Shown here in pieces: positions 12,601 through 26,000 of a stretch of 64,000 nt of DNA. The stretch covers positions 14,881,001 through 14,945,000 of the forward strand of contig NC_079376.1 of NCBI RefSeq assembly GCF_021018895.1. Direction: 5' to 3'. Within the stretch, counting starts at the first letter, position 1. The number at the start of each line of letters is the position of its first letter. Under the pieces are notes generated by a model. It did no database searches and was not told where the DNA came from. It saw nothing but the letters and a program-made list of their open reading frames with translations. This stretch comes from Seriola aureovittata (Eukaryota; Chordata; Actinopteri; Carangiformes; Carangidae). The position numbers and the translations under genes are program-made.

Positions 12601-15600
12601 GAGCATTTGCATAATGTCCTCCACCACAGTAAGTCCCTGAGGCTAGCCATGCTGGATAACAGAGGACCAATACTCTTAATTCAATCTCTTTATTTTTCTA
12701 ATACTTCATAAATTAATAATTCGTCCCCATTCCACCCCCAGCCACCCCCTCTCGTCCGCAAACCACCGTGAGCGTCGAGCTGAGCTGCCTAAGTTTGTAA
12801 CTTTAACCCAAGAAATTGATGTGAGCAGGCCTTGAGGCAGACCTGCTAATGAATGGATAGAGAGAGAAAGAAGAAAGTTAAAAGATGGTCTTTTATAAAG
12901 TAATTTAAGAAAATCCTGTTAGCTGGATCAAGTACAAGAGTATAATTTCTCAAAATGGGAAAAAGAGGAGCTTTCGCGCCTCTCCCGCACACTTAATAAC
13001 AAAATTAAGGAGGTAAAAAGATAAAGAGAGGGAATCAATTAGGCCAGGGCTGGTAAACAGTGCTAATTGTAGAGAGGGTGGGATGGCCCATGGAGGTGGG
13101 ATGATGGGTGCGATGCTCAAGTGCTCACACCCTCGGGCGACCAAATCTCACGCCACCTCCCACACTGACATCCAGGAGGAGAACTGGGCTGGGTGAGGCC
13201 AGAGGTTCGAGAGGCTGAGGAAACTCAGGACAGGTAGACACGCACAGCTCTGTCTACGCACCTGCCCTCATTGCCATGCTGGATTTATTGTCAGAGAAGG
13301 AGAAAAGTTTTGTGGCACATTGTGGATTTCATTTATCCATTAATTCCCAAATTAATCTTCTACGTTATTTGTTGTTGTGTAACTCCTGCTCAAAAATATA
13401 CGATAAGATTACATTTTCTCTACTTAATTTCAGTTTCCTTCCTCTATTTTTTCCGCCTATCTGCTCTGCTCTACTGTAGCCTTCACTGGAGTGCTCCTCT
13501 TTTCTTTTTTTTTTTTCAGGTTCATGATGACACGATCATTCCCCTATGGCGGAGGCGTGGAGAGACACCCATCACATAGACAGCCTGTTAACCAGGCACT
13601 AAACACACTGGAGATAAGAGGAGATTATCAGACTGTTATTGTTCCAAAGGGGAGTCCTCTGTCACAGAGACCTGACCAGGCTCAGTCAGTCAGAGAGGAA
13701 AGAAGGAGGAATGGATGGACGGATGGATGGATGGCACAATATATGGTGGTGGTGGTGATTACTTAGGGGGAAGAGGATCCCTCACTATCTCTTCCTTCTG
13801 TTGTGAGCATAACCTTGGGGGCGTTGCCTCGGGGGAATCAAAATCAGATACATATCGGAGGGAGTATTTGACATTTGTTTTGAAAATGACAGCATATTTA
13901 TTTGAATATTTTAAGTGTGGATTGATGTGTGCATGTAAATGTGTGCATTTAGTGCAATCTTTTGTGAAATCATGAGGTTTGACCCCCCATAGACAGCCTG
14001 TTAACCAGGTTTTCTGCTCTTCTTTCCCCTCGAGAAGCTTTAATGTTGTTAAAATCATCTTATTTAACACTGACAGTTTCATACAGACCCTGTACCACCT
14101 GATTCCAACTTTTCATTTACACTAATGCGTTTATATACCATATATAATACTTTTACATATGTTTTTGTATTCCTACACCATTTTATCAAGTTGAAATGTT
14201 TTACATATTTTCTGCACCATTCTATCCAAATACAACCTAATATATTTGGTATCTTTTATGAACTTTTGGATGTCTACTAAAGGTCAGGAAAAAATATAAT
14301 AAACTAAACTAAAAACTAATATTTATTATTAGTAATTTTAATATTACCCCACACCCTGAATCTAAATAATGCCTTCTGAGAATGTAAAACTTTCATTTCA
14401 AAGCAAATAATTGCTTCTGATTTTTTTAAATAACAGAAAAGTATAACATATAATTACAAGTTATATATATACATATATATAGAATTCCAAATTCATTTTT
14501 CAGTATTGATTTACTGTAATTAAATAAAGAGAACTTAAACCTGCAAACAACATATAGTGCTTACACAGCAATCCCACCAACTACAAATAAAAAGTGTTGG
14601 AATTTTGCATTTATATATATTTACTCATTATTTAAAATGACTTTATGTACATTATCAAAAAGTATAAAAGACAGGACACATAATTAATTTGAACCAACGC
14701 AAGTCAAAATGATGATTCAGTGTTAGATTGTATCTGAGGATAAAATAAATGCATCTTACCTTGTATATCTTTATCATTGTACCTTTACTTCGCATTTAGA
14801 TGTGACCCTTTTGACCTTTTATCCAGTGTTTCACTTGTGTTCCACTTCCTCACTAGATAAAAGCGAGGATGAATGGTCTCTGTGGGCATACCAAACACTG
14901 AGCATTATTTGATTCCAACTCCCCTGGGTGTTATGACTGGGAAATAATTGTACGTATTTGTATTTGTTTCTTTTTCACTGTGGTGTGCTCTGGGTAATTC
15001 TTAATACCTTCTAGAGATTATACGGTAACTCCCAAACTCCCATGATTATAATTAAGCCTGACTTGGTTATAAAATGAGCAAATAGCAATTTAGTTTTGCA
15101 TCGTGTGAGGGAGCATCTCTGTGTGTTCCTCTGTGTTCTTGCCTCTCCATACATCTTTACATTTCTGAATGTACTTGTGACTGTGCTTGAGAGTTTGAAT
15201 ATGCTCATGCTTATGCATTGTGTGTGTGACTGTGTGTCAGGGGAAAGTGCTGCAGAGGAAAGGCATATATATGGGGAAGGTTTGGTTGGGCATGGAGACC
15301 GCTATCATCTTCCTTCTGGCAAAAAAAGAAGAAAAAAACACAAACATTCCCCCATCCATTCTCTTTCTCCTCCTTATTCTCTATCTTGCACTCACTGTCT
15401 TCGGCTTTCTCCCTCTCTCTTTCTGTATCACTTACAAAGGCAGCCGTTTCCTCCAAAATGAGGCCACGTACGGAAGGTATGCAAATGAAATCATTGCTCG
15501 TGGATTAGAATGGGACACCATATACCCTAAATCATGATTGTCAATCATGGCTGGGGATTAAGGGATATGGGCTCACAGACCCTAAAAAAGCAACATTTCC

Positions 15601-17159
15601 CCCCACAGGCAGATCCCCATTGTGAGGAGCTCTGAGGAAGAGAGGGCTCCACAGGGGAGGAGAGCAACACTGGAGCACTAGTGCCCCCTTCTGTCTGATG
15701 TTCACCGCACCATTTCATCATCAAACACCAGCCAGTCTGAACAGAAATAGAGGCTGGCACACACAAGCCTATTCATTTACATTCAATGTAGCCACAGGCA
15801 AAAGCTTGATTAGACAAATGCACATGCTTTGGTGATGCAGTGTTTCATCTTCAGTGGAGGAGAGAGAGACCTCATTTGTTTCTCTGGCATATGTGCAGGC
15901 TTGGTTCAACATCAGTGGGTTAGGAGGGCCATAGGCCTTACAAATGTAACAGATGTTTGTTTGCCCTGTGAGTGAATGTGTTAAGCACTGAAGTCCCTCA
16001 ACCATCAGAATCAATTTGTTCTTTATACTGTCACTGTGTGATTTTAATATGTAGTGTGTACTGTATGCATTTTAATGTGCACTGTACTCGTACGACATGT
16101 GCCAATTTGTCAGTCAGTGGAATGTGTTGCATGTATTTAAGCATGCATCCATATTATAATAGAAAGAAGGGAAAGATTCATTTTGCACTTTTAATTATGC
16201 TACAAATACCAAAGATTATACTACAGCTACTAATGATACAGGATATTATTAATTAAACATAATATTAGCACATTACAAAGTATAATAATATAAAATGTAC
16301 TTATATTTTGAAGTCTGGAGTCTTTCTTCATATTTAGGAATAAGTGCAGCTTCTCACACAGAGACATGTTTAGTGGATTGTGTGTGCAGACCCTGGAGCC
16401 CTCAGCTAGAGTGCCAGTCTGTTCCTGTGGAGCAGTCAACCAGACAAACCCAGCCAAGAGAGAGCAAGGCACAGGCACCGGGCCAGGAAATAGCACTGGA
16501 AAACACTCCACTATGGCAGAGAATTAATAGTGTTTTTAAAGGAGAGATAGCGTGGGGGAGGGTGAGGGGAAAAAAAAAAAGGACAAACACACTAGTTTAG
16601 CATCATCAAAAGGACAGCGGTGTATGATTGCAGGAATCAAGGGAGAGTTTCGTAATAATGAGAAAAGTGAGCAAAGGATGAGAGTTGGCACCGTTCACAT
16701 CCTGCACAGTGCAGCTCCCGGCTGCCCAAGACTGAAGGTGGTGCGGCACCTGTGCCATTTTGGCCCCGGCATCGTATGGGCAGGAGGTCAAGGCCGGGGC
16801 AACATCTGCATCACATCAGAGAGCCTGGCTGCCTGCCCACGCCATGAAAGTCTCTCAAAGAGAAATCCTGAAGAATGGATTTGAAAATGACCACAAGTGC
16901 TTTCTGTGCATATCCACTTTATATACACCAATTTCTACAGTATTATTTTTCATGATTTGTTTCTTACAGTTACACATTTGACACGGATCACATCTGCTGT
17001 ATGATTTATAAATGCAGAACTTTGTTATGTCTGAAAATAGTTAAGAACCAGCGACACCTACCTGGATATTAAACTCAGGCGACGTGACCTGTATGAGAGC
17101 AACACACTCAGTGCAGTGTGTGTGCGGTAAAAATTACCTGACTAATTTCAAACAGGGGG

Positions 17160-17345
17160 GGATCCTTAATACCATCCCAGTCTGCTACAGCGAGACCACC
17201 TGAGTCATCTTTCTGATGGTGGGTAAAATAAACCAACGAAATTGATATGAGCCGCCGGCACACTAAAGAGCAAATCATTATGCATCATTAGGTGAAGATT
17301 TAGTTTAAACGTGTTTAGCAGGAATTAAGCAAAGCTGTTGTTGAC
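17160..17345. promoter_or_regulatory. Candidate conserved non-coding element
   Basis: Unique, non-repetitive sequence with clustered homeodomain and octamer-like sites: CATTATGCATCATTAGG near 17276, GAATTAAGC near 17324, and TTTAAACGTGTTTA near 17306. No coding potential. Placed in the inferred upstream region of otx2. Conservation is a guess from composition; an alignment across fish would decide it. Confidence 0.28.
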
Positions 17346-18439
17346 ATGGATTGACTGCTGTAATGCTTTATTGTCAGTGCTCCAGGAGGCAGAGGGAGGG
17401 CCGGCCTATTTGGGGTAGCAGCAACGCGCCGAAAGCAAGGATTTACGGGATGTTGGGAGGACAGACTGGGTGTGCAGAAAGAGTGGACAAACAGGAAAGT
17501 ATGGCTGATGATTTGGTAGAGGAGAAGAAGAGAGGGAGATGAATGAAAAAGGGTAAATAAATGAGGGTGTCCTGTGGTCAAGGGGAGGAGGGGATTCAGT
17601 TGCAGTATTTTTAATTTTAACTTGAATATGGAGGCTGGAGTGTTTTTACACAGTGTTTGACTCAGGATGCCTGAGTCAGCACATGATAAGGTCATATTTA
17701 AATGTAAAGATCGGGTGATTTACACTCTTCTGTATCTTCAAAACATTTGGGTTGTGGCCTCATTGGTTATAGCTTAAACACATTGACAATGTTAACTGAA
17801 CATAGTTTAATTCTACATTCGTATTTTCCTGTGCTGCACAGAGCAAAGAGCATCGCATTGCAGACTGATACTGTAGGTATGTTGATAGGGGTCATGTTAC
17901 AAGGACTAATTCAAGGCTAAACATATTATTATTGTTATATTGATATTAGGAAGGTTTCCTAGTATCTGAATGACTGGGGGAAATGCAGTATACTGCAGGT
18001 GCTTATTGAGTGGTGTTGGTTTCCTGGAAGGATGTGAATGAGTAAAACTCCTACTGCGGGAAAAAGCCTCAACAAGAAGCGGACTCAATGGTGGAACATG
18101 AACAACTTGTCCGTGGTCAGTTCAACCACAGACAAGTTTCCCTCTCCTGTCCTGACGCCCCTGTGTTTGTATGTGTTGGCGTCTTTATGTGTCTGAATGT
18201 GTATGCAAGAGCTGCTCAAACTGACGAGTAAGAGAGGACAGTCTTATCCAGCTCTCCAGTGTTGACAGTATTACTAATCCCCTCCACCTGCTCAAACACC
18301 CACCCCAAAAAACACATCCCTCCCCCTCTTCCATGTGCCTGTGCCGGGAGTCCCTGGGGCCAGGCTGCGCCTCTGCCTCCGTCTCCACACCAGTTATCGT
18401 CCCTGGCCCGGCTCCTCTCCCCCAACCCCTTCCTGCACC

Positions 18440-18625
18440 GCGTACATTAATCGCCGCAAAAACAAATAGTTTTCAAATGTTTGGAAAAGACCCACTGTTT
18501 GCATCAGGGCCTAACAAAATAATTTTTACAAGCTATCCAGTTGTGATTAGGGCTGAGAGAATTGAATTTATGTGGCATTGATAATATTAATATTAACCTA
18601 ATTAATTATGTTGTTTGAACTTGCA
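18440..18625. promoter_or_regulatory. Candidate conserved non-coding element
   Basis: Unique AT-rich block directly after a CG-containing segment, with ATTAATCG, AACAAATAG, TTGATAATATTAATATTAAC and CTAATTAATTATG. This density of homeodomain (TAAT), GATA and SOX-like cores is typical of developmental enhancers. No frame worth calling and no repeat resemblance. Confidence 0.28.
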
Positions 18626-20007
18626 CAGCACTGTGTGTACCTTCTACACAACACTAACCAGCCGGAGCTGGAACTGAGCTCTCAGGCGTCTCTATCTCCC
18701 CAGCTCTCCCCCAGTCCATGACTACTGCACACAATTCATCAACTCGTAGATATCTAATCCCCTCTGGCTCCGCTCACTTCCTGAAGTCTAAGAAAGAACT
18801 TTACTCTAGTGGCAAGAATTCCCATGAATACTTGATGACTTCTATAGAAAGGAAGACTGTTTCATCTCACTTTGAAAGTGACATTCACGAGAGAACTGGA
18901 GGAACTTTTGATTCACAGCTCCACATTTATGAAGGATATTTAGAGGAGGGACAGTAACAAAATGCAACATCTTTTTTTAATGAGTCACTAATTAAGGTAA
19001 ACAGCAGTACAGTGGGAGCAGCTTTGCGTAGGAGACAGTTTCTGGCATCCTTGACATGATCTGTCTTCTGTCTTAGTGCAGAAGACAGTGACTGTAAACC
19101 TCCAAAAAGCCCTGTGTGAAGAAGTCCCCTCTAGTTTGTTTCCCTAATCATCGGAGGTCAACATTTCAATGTCTCCTGACCCAGAAACACTGCAGATCCA
19201 GTCAAAAATGCCTTTGGACTGTGTGCACCGCTGGAAGAGCAAGTGTTGATCTGTGCAATTACAGTGACACATACTCAGTGACCCATCACACCAGTCATCT
19301 GAGCTTAAGAAGGGACCACCCAAACCTCCAGAGAGGGTCTCAGACCTGTTTCTAGTTCAGATCACAGTTCTCTGTGATGGCCTCTTGACCTTTACTTTGT
19401 GGTCAGAGCCCAGAGGTTAGAGAGGTGGTCATGTGTCTCTCTTAGCCAGACAGAGCGCTATCTCATGCTTGGTCAGGCTGTCTCTGTTCTCTACAGTTCA
19501 TTACAAAGGAAAGCTGTTCCCAAAAGACAGTGCTACTGCTGGCCTGATGTTTGACTTAACAGTGTAACTGTTGACAGTCTCCCTTTACACCAGCTTTAGG
19601 GTCTATTCTTGCGCACAAGTGCAGCCACAGAATTTATATATTTGGCACAATCAAAAAAAATTTCCTTTTTCATAAGCACAGAATTCAAGGTTGTCCATTT
19701 ACTTATAATATGTCAGAAATCATAGCCATGTGGCTTGGTGATGGATTAGTAATTAAAAACAAATTAAATCTTAAGTCAATAGATATTTAAATTTCTTCAG
19801 CTTGGAGAAATAAATTGGTAAAATGCACATTTCCCACATTCAAGGAGTAGTAGCCTCTGTCTCCATGATGTATAAAGCAATCCCAGTGAAGTCTGTATGC
19901 TGGGGCCAGACCGATGCATTCTCTGAAACAGGGATGGGTATCTTCAAGGTGCATTATCTCATCAAAGCATGGGTTACTGGACGGAGGGCAGTGAAGTGAA
20001 TCATTCA

Positions 20008-23000
20008 CTAACTGAAGTGTCGGCCCAGTCTGGCTGAACGGTAGTCCACTCTGAGCTGGACGAAGGCGTGCAGAAGGTTCCGGTCCAGATTGGTGAGCTG
20101 CTCACCTGAACAGACCTGCTTCAGGTTGTCAGGGGCAACCACCAGGAGGTTACAGAGGGCGTGGAGTGTGTCGAAGAGCTGCAGCACCAGAGGGACCTGG
20201 GGGACAGAGTCACAAAAACACAACTGTCAAGTACGAGAGCACACACGTAAGGCTGTCATGGCAATGGCTCTAAATGATGGATCACAGATTTCTTTGTATT
20301 GTAACTTTAGTGCACTAAAGGGACATGAGGAGGCATAAGAAACTGTATTTTTTATCTTCGATGCTTGAAAAACAAGGTTTTGCCAACCTTTAGACATTTA
20401 GACTTTGAGTGCTGAGAGGATTAGTCGATTAATTGATCAGTGGATCAGCAGAAAATTAAGCAACAAGAATTTTTTTTGGATCTTAATATTTGTGGTTTCC
20501 GGGGTCCCCTACATTATAATGTGCAGCTTTTCCATATCATATTAATTATATGATAATAAAATAATTCCCTGCTGGTCTTGTAACAGCTGCTGTCACAAAG
20601 TAACTGGACAATAACACTTTAGACTGCGGGAATTTGCAATGCAATTTGTCCTTATTATTTTTTCCATATTTTATAGACTAAACATTTAATGAAAAATTAA
20701 AAAAAAAATGAATGATGAAAAAAATCGTTAGTGGGCGTCCTTATTAGCAAAGGCTAATAACATTCACCTGGATTGACCTGAGCAGTTTATTCAATAACAA
20801 ACACAGGTAGAGTCTTTGCAGGAAGAACCATGTTTTGCCCTGTGTCCAGTGCATCCTGGACCTATGCCCCCCTGCTCACCCTGAAGTCCTTGGCGCATCG
20901 TCGGTATTCAGCCACGTCGCAGATGGCCAGCATGCCTCCCATAGAGCTGTAGCTGTACTGCTGTAGGTGCTCATGGATGAGTCGGTGGAAACGCACGCCC
21001 AACTCCGTCAGGACTGTGTCCACATTTTTGCCATCCATGGACTTCCGCACGTGCTCCACCTGCCGACTGACGTAGGCGCATACCTTGGAGCAGGCCTGTC
21101 GGGCAGAAATACACACGGGGAAACATCACAAGATGCTGACAAAACAACAACACAGTTCTTAGTCTAAGAACAAGATCCACACATGTGCAGTAAGTGATTT
21201 GCAAGTTGCATTTGCTGATTTGTTTTGTTTTGCATGCGAACTCGGAGGTGGAGGCCTTGTGTGTCTTACTGTAGTATACTGGATCATGACATTGTTCTCA
21301 TCCTCAGGCCTGAAGTCAGTCTTCTTCTGCTCTGTTGCCAAGATGTGCTTCATTTGCCCCACCATGCAGTTCAGTGTTCTATGTGTAGAAATACTCTGTT
21401 TTAAATGCTATTTGCTGTTTCATTAAGGGTTTTAGTTTTCACTTACAAAAGATAAAACACATCTCACGTGACAGTAGTTTGCCTCCTGTTATAAACATAC
21501 TGACCTGTCAATTCCTGTGTCCAGTTTCACTTCCATCTGTTCAATCACCTCTTTCTTCTTGTGCAGACACTCTGCCAACTTTGGAGATGAGCTGTGAAAC
21601 AAATTTAAAAAGGTAAAATCAGAGGACCCCCTTTCATCTAAAAATGACGTCTCTATGAGAGGCAGGAGGTATATAATAACTAAATACTAAATAATATGAG
21701 TTGAACCCTTAACTGACCTTATTAGAGGCATTAGCTGGTCATTAAACTGCTTGTCAAACAAGTGGAAGATAGAGTTTGCCTGTTGAACCACATCCAGGAA
21801 GTACAGGTTGGCATTCTTGGCATCTGCTGAAGGAATTGCTGTAGATAAAAGAAAGAGAAAAACACATCCAGACAATAAACCAGAGGGCAGGTAAAAGAAC
21901 AACTGAACAAAAACCTGCTATTGCCTGCTCTCTATGGGTCGACATTACAGAAATACAATGCATCAAACAGAGATCCTCGTTCCCAGTAATGCTCTGCTTC
22001 AGCATCAGACAGTGAGGAGAAAGTAATCAAACCATGGCGACATCAGTGATGCATTCCTTCAATGCAAAATGTACCTTATGAATCGACCACTGGATGATAC
22101 CAAATACGTGTTTAGTTCCACTGCAGCTGCCTGAAAATGATAAGCTGTCTCCACATTATACAGCCACATACAGAATGTAAAGAAATGCCAGACACACAAC
22201 CTGCTTCACAGTGAGGTAACTTGGATGTTTACCTTTTTGTATCTTTTTTACAATTGGTAACTACCACAAAATCTGTTGGTTACAGCAGTGAATGGTGTCC
22301 ATAGCAACAAGCTTCATCTAGTCCCTGACAAAGTGAAAGGCTATAGACAGTAGGCACATGTAACTAACTGCAATAAGTGATGCGACAGCAGGCGTTTGCC
22401 TTCAGGTGTCAAAGACAAAACAACGGGGGTGGAGTCACTGATTTGGATGTAGCCTGAAGGGAAACAGGCTTGAAGGTTTCAACTCATATGCTGCATTGTC
22501 AAGTTGATGTTTCAAAGGCCATCTTCTTTTGTGTATTGTGTATTCTGTTCTGTTCTTTGTCAGCTGGTTGACTGAGAATCTGCTGTTATGAGCTGACAGG
22601 GTCTACCTGAAGGCATAGTTAGTTTTAGCTGTCTCATGTTTAGGGTGGTGGGGAGAGTAGGCTGGTCTCTAGGTTCTGCAAAGCACACACGGCACAGCAA
22701 CATGTAAACAGCATGTCGACATTATGGTTGAAATGAGCTCGGTTGGATGTACCTGACAGGCCGATCTCCAGGGCGTAGTCAATGTGGTCCACACACAGAT
22801 GTTCAACCAGCAGCAGGAAAATTGAGAAGGCATTCTTGGGCAGGTCAGAGGGGTCTGAAAGCTGTGTCACCCCAACCAGAAGTAAAGATGATACATAACT
22901 TTTTCAAAACTGCTTTTCTCAAAAATTCTTCATTAGTACACACCTCTCCTCCAAGCTAAACACAGCAGAGTAGCCTCACCCTGTGGCATCTCTCAAAGGC

Positions 23001-26000
23001 ATGGCGTGTCTCCTGCAGCAGGTTAACAACCAGCTCCGGGGACAGAAAGGTCTCCCCATGGGTGTCAATGCTAGGGCCCAGGGTAAGGTTGGTGCGCTGT
23101 CTGATACGCTCCTTCAGCTCTTGAATACTGTAGTAGGATGTAGATTGAGATTATTTTTGTGCATTACATCTTATCATCGTGTAAAAGAGATTTTTAAAGT
23201 ATCTAAATAATAATCTGTCATTTTGTGAAAACAAACCAAGAACTAACCTGCCAGTGCCAACTGGGCGTTTCTGGTGGTTCTTGGAGTCATAGTATCTCTG
23301 CAGAATCATGGCACCTCGAGTGCGAAGGTATTCCCTCTCCATGTCAATGTAACTTTCCAGGTAGGAGGAGAAAATGCTCTTTATCAGCTTGGACAGGAAG
23401 GTGTGCTTGTCTGAGCCAAGGTTGAACTCTGTTAGCTTCGTGGCCAATGCTGTGGTCCTGGACAATGTGTAAAGAAAAGTGTGTCAAAATAAAAGCAGAA
23501 AGGTCCCGTGAAGACAGGAAGTGAAAAAAAAAAAAAGTAAACAAGTTAATTACTTGGTGTAAAGGTCATAGAGGTTTTTGAGGTACTGTTCCACATCAGA
23601 GTGTCGAGTCCCATCCAGTTTTTCCTTAACATGGGCCTGCGGACACAAAGCCAGTCAAATATAACATGACAGATGAGGCACGTCTACATAACACTCAGCA
23701 AATGAGAAGCAGTAGAAATACCTGTAATTTGTTCTCAAAGATGTTCTGGATGAGTTTGGCCATGACAGTCTCTGGGCTGCTGAAGACCTCGCCCACCTGC
23801 TTGTTGACCCTCTGGCAGAGGATTGCAGTGTCCTCAAACACATCATTCCTCAAGTAGGCCCCCTAGGGAGAGAAGAAAGGGTTAACCAAGAGACTGTGGA
23901 TATTTCCGGCCCTCAAAAAGTGGAATATGATGTACAAGAGAAACTTTTTACACTCACTTCCTGACACTGCTTGATATAGACGTCCACACAATGTGCATAG
24001 CCCTAGTACAAAAAAAGACACAGGAGTTACTTTTAACTCAAGTGGCGTTAGTTCAGAACAACATGTATAATCAAGTGGCCATGTCAATTATCACTCTCAA
24101 GACTGTAAATCATGTCAAATATATACAAAAATCAAATGTAGACAACAAGTCCTTCCAAGTCACCTTGAAATGTAATAGAACTGCTGCAACCTCCCGCATA
24201 CGTCCAATCTCACCCCTGCGCTGGGCAGCGGTGAACTCCTGGATTAACTGCCGCTCCAGGTCATGGTACTTACCTGGATAGAAACGCAAAAAAAAACAAC
24301 ACAAAGAAAAACAAAAATAATATTATCATTTGTAGCCAACTTTTATTGTATTTTTCAATAGGGACTTTGCAGTGCAGATAACGGTGCATAATGAGTTTTG
24401 TTACAAACTTACTAGCGATTTTTGCCTTGACATCTGCAAATCTGTCAGAGAAAAACACAATAAATTGGACAATTACAAATAACATCTCACTATTAATGTT
24501 AAATGTTAACGTGCATTTTATTTCTAGAAACATACTGATACTGAATTTAAATGCTTAAATACTTTCTGCGATGGGCTTACACTGTGAGGAATAGTCGACA
24601 CCTCTAATACACCACATTCCCCTTGTTAGACAGTGCTCTTGTCTAAAGCTGCCTCCAGGATGCCTGACTCACCTGTCGAATGGCAGCTCCTGGGCAATGA
24701 GATGCAGCTTCTGAATGATATCAGCAGCCTCCTTAATCTGAAGGGGAAAGGGACAGTGTGTGAGAGTGTGTGTGTCAGGGAGAGAGAGAGAGCGAGAGAG
24801 AGCGAGAGAGAGAAAAAGAGAGAGAGAGATGTCAGGTGAGGAGAAAAGAGAGAGAGCACGACAGGACCATGAGAGGTGGACATCCAGACAGAAAGCGGGC
24901 AGGCCGCCGGCAGTGTCTCCACTTGGGGGATCATCATCTTAGAGCAGCCCTCCTCCACCTCCCCGTGTTGAACAGGGAGCTGATAACAGACAGGCTGCGC
25001 TCACCTGGGCATCGGCAGCAGCAACAGCAGCAGTCCTGACTTAGCAGCACATCCAACTCTTTATTGGCATGCCTTTTCTGAATGGGCTGTAATCCCACAG
25101 GAGTCTAAATCGCCTTCAATAATCTGTCCGGCCAGGGATATCTGTCTAAAAAAAGGGGACCCTGTCGAGAACCCCCCTCCCCCCCGCCCCTCCTGACATA
25201 CACGCTGGCTGAAAAAGCCCCAGACCTACGAAAGGCCCGCCGTCCGCAACTCCTCTGTTCCCGCAGATGCCTGCCTCAGCTAACATCATTACTCTGCTCC
25301 CGTGAGGAGGATCCAGCCTTTCTGCTCGGCGAAGGTTTTCTAAGTATCTGTCCCCCAGCTAAGATTAGCTAAATCCCATGTAAGTAATGTAGCCGTCTCC
25401 CTGCAGTCAGGGTTTAGCAGCACTTGTCTCCACGCTGGCGGCCCAGCCCTCCCTTTCAGAAGGATTAGCAAAGCCACCCCCCTTCAGCTATTCACTTGCA
25501 GCTTTCCTCTTTCCCCCTCGTCTGGAGGTATGCTCAGGAAAAGGAATCTGGCCAGATATTTCTGCATGCCTCTCCAGAAAACTAGCTCCATCTCCAGCTC
25601 TCGTCTCTGGGATTGACCCCGAGACTCACTGCTCTGCATCCACTAATGATGTTCCTACTAACAGGAATTAATCTAAAGCATCCCAATCTCTCGTTGTCAC
25701 TTACAAAACTGCAAAATCCAACTTTCAGGGGTCACTTGTCTAACATCAACATGGCCTCTGTGTAGGCAGGAACTATGTCAAAGTGTGCACCTCATCTCCC
25801 AGCATCCATGTTATTGCCGCCCTTACATGTACCATCATGCCACAAGCTCTTTGCTGCTGTAATGCGACACAAAGCTGAGGACCAACTAAATTCTTGCTCC
25901 CAGACAACCTACTGTAAATGCAATTAGGGTTGACATGAGCATGTTGACATCCATGCGAGTCAATCAGCCAGCTATTGTCAGACAGCAAATGACAGTTTAT

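Larger units (their letters stand above)
1..19786. other. Gene-free region, inferred otx2-side regulatory domain
   Basis: Nearly 20 kb in which I find no spliced or intact coding unit; all open frames are short, low-complexity or repeat-derived. It holds microsatellites (listed separately), several old dispersed repeats, AT-rich blocks (for example 14100-14800) and unique segments with dense TAAT, octamer-like and related motifs. In human the neighbour on this side of EXOC5 is OTX2 on the same strand as EXOC5, within a gene-poor interval. The same arrangement here would make this DNA lie upstream of otx2. That is inference from synteny; otx2 itself is not in the window. Confidence 0.5.

Noticed and set aside
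18718..18957. 79-codon plus-strand frame with mixed composition
   Set aside because: Not recognised, no splice partner and no upstream promoter sign. Length is within chance expectation.
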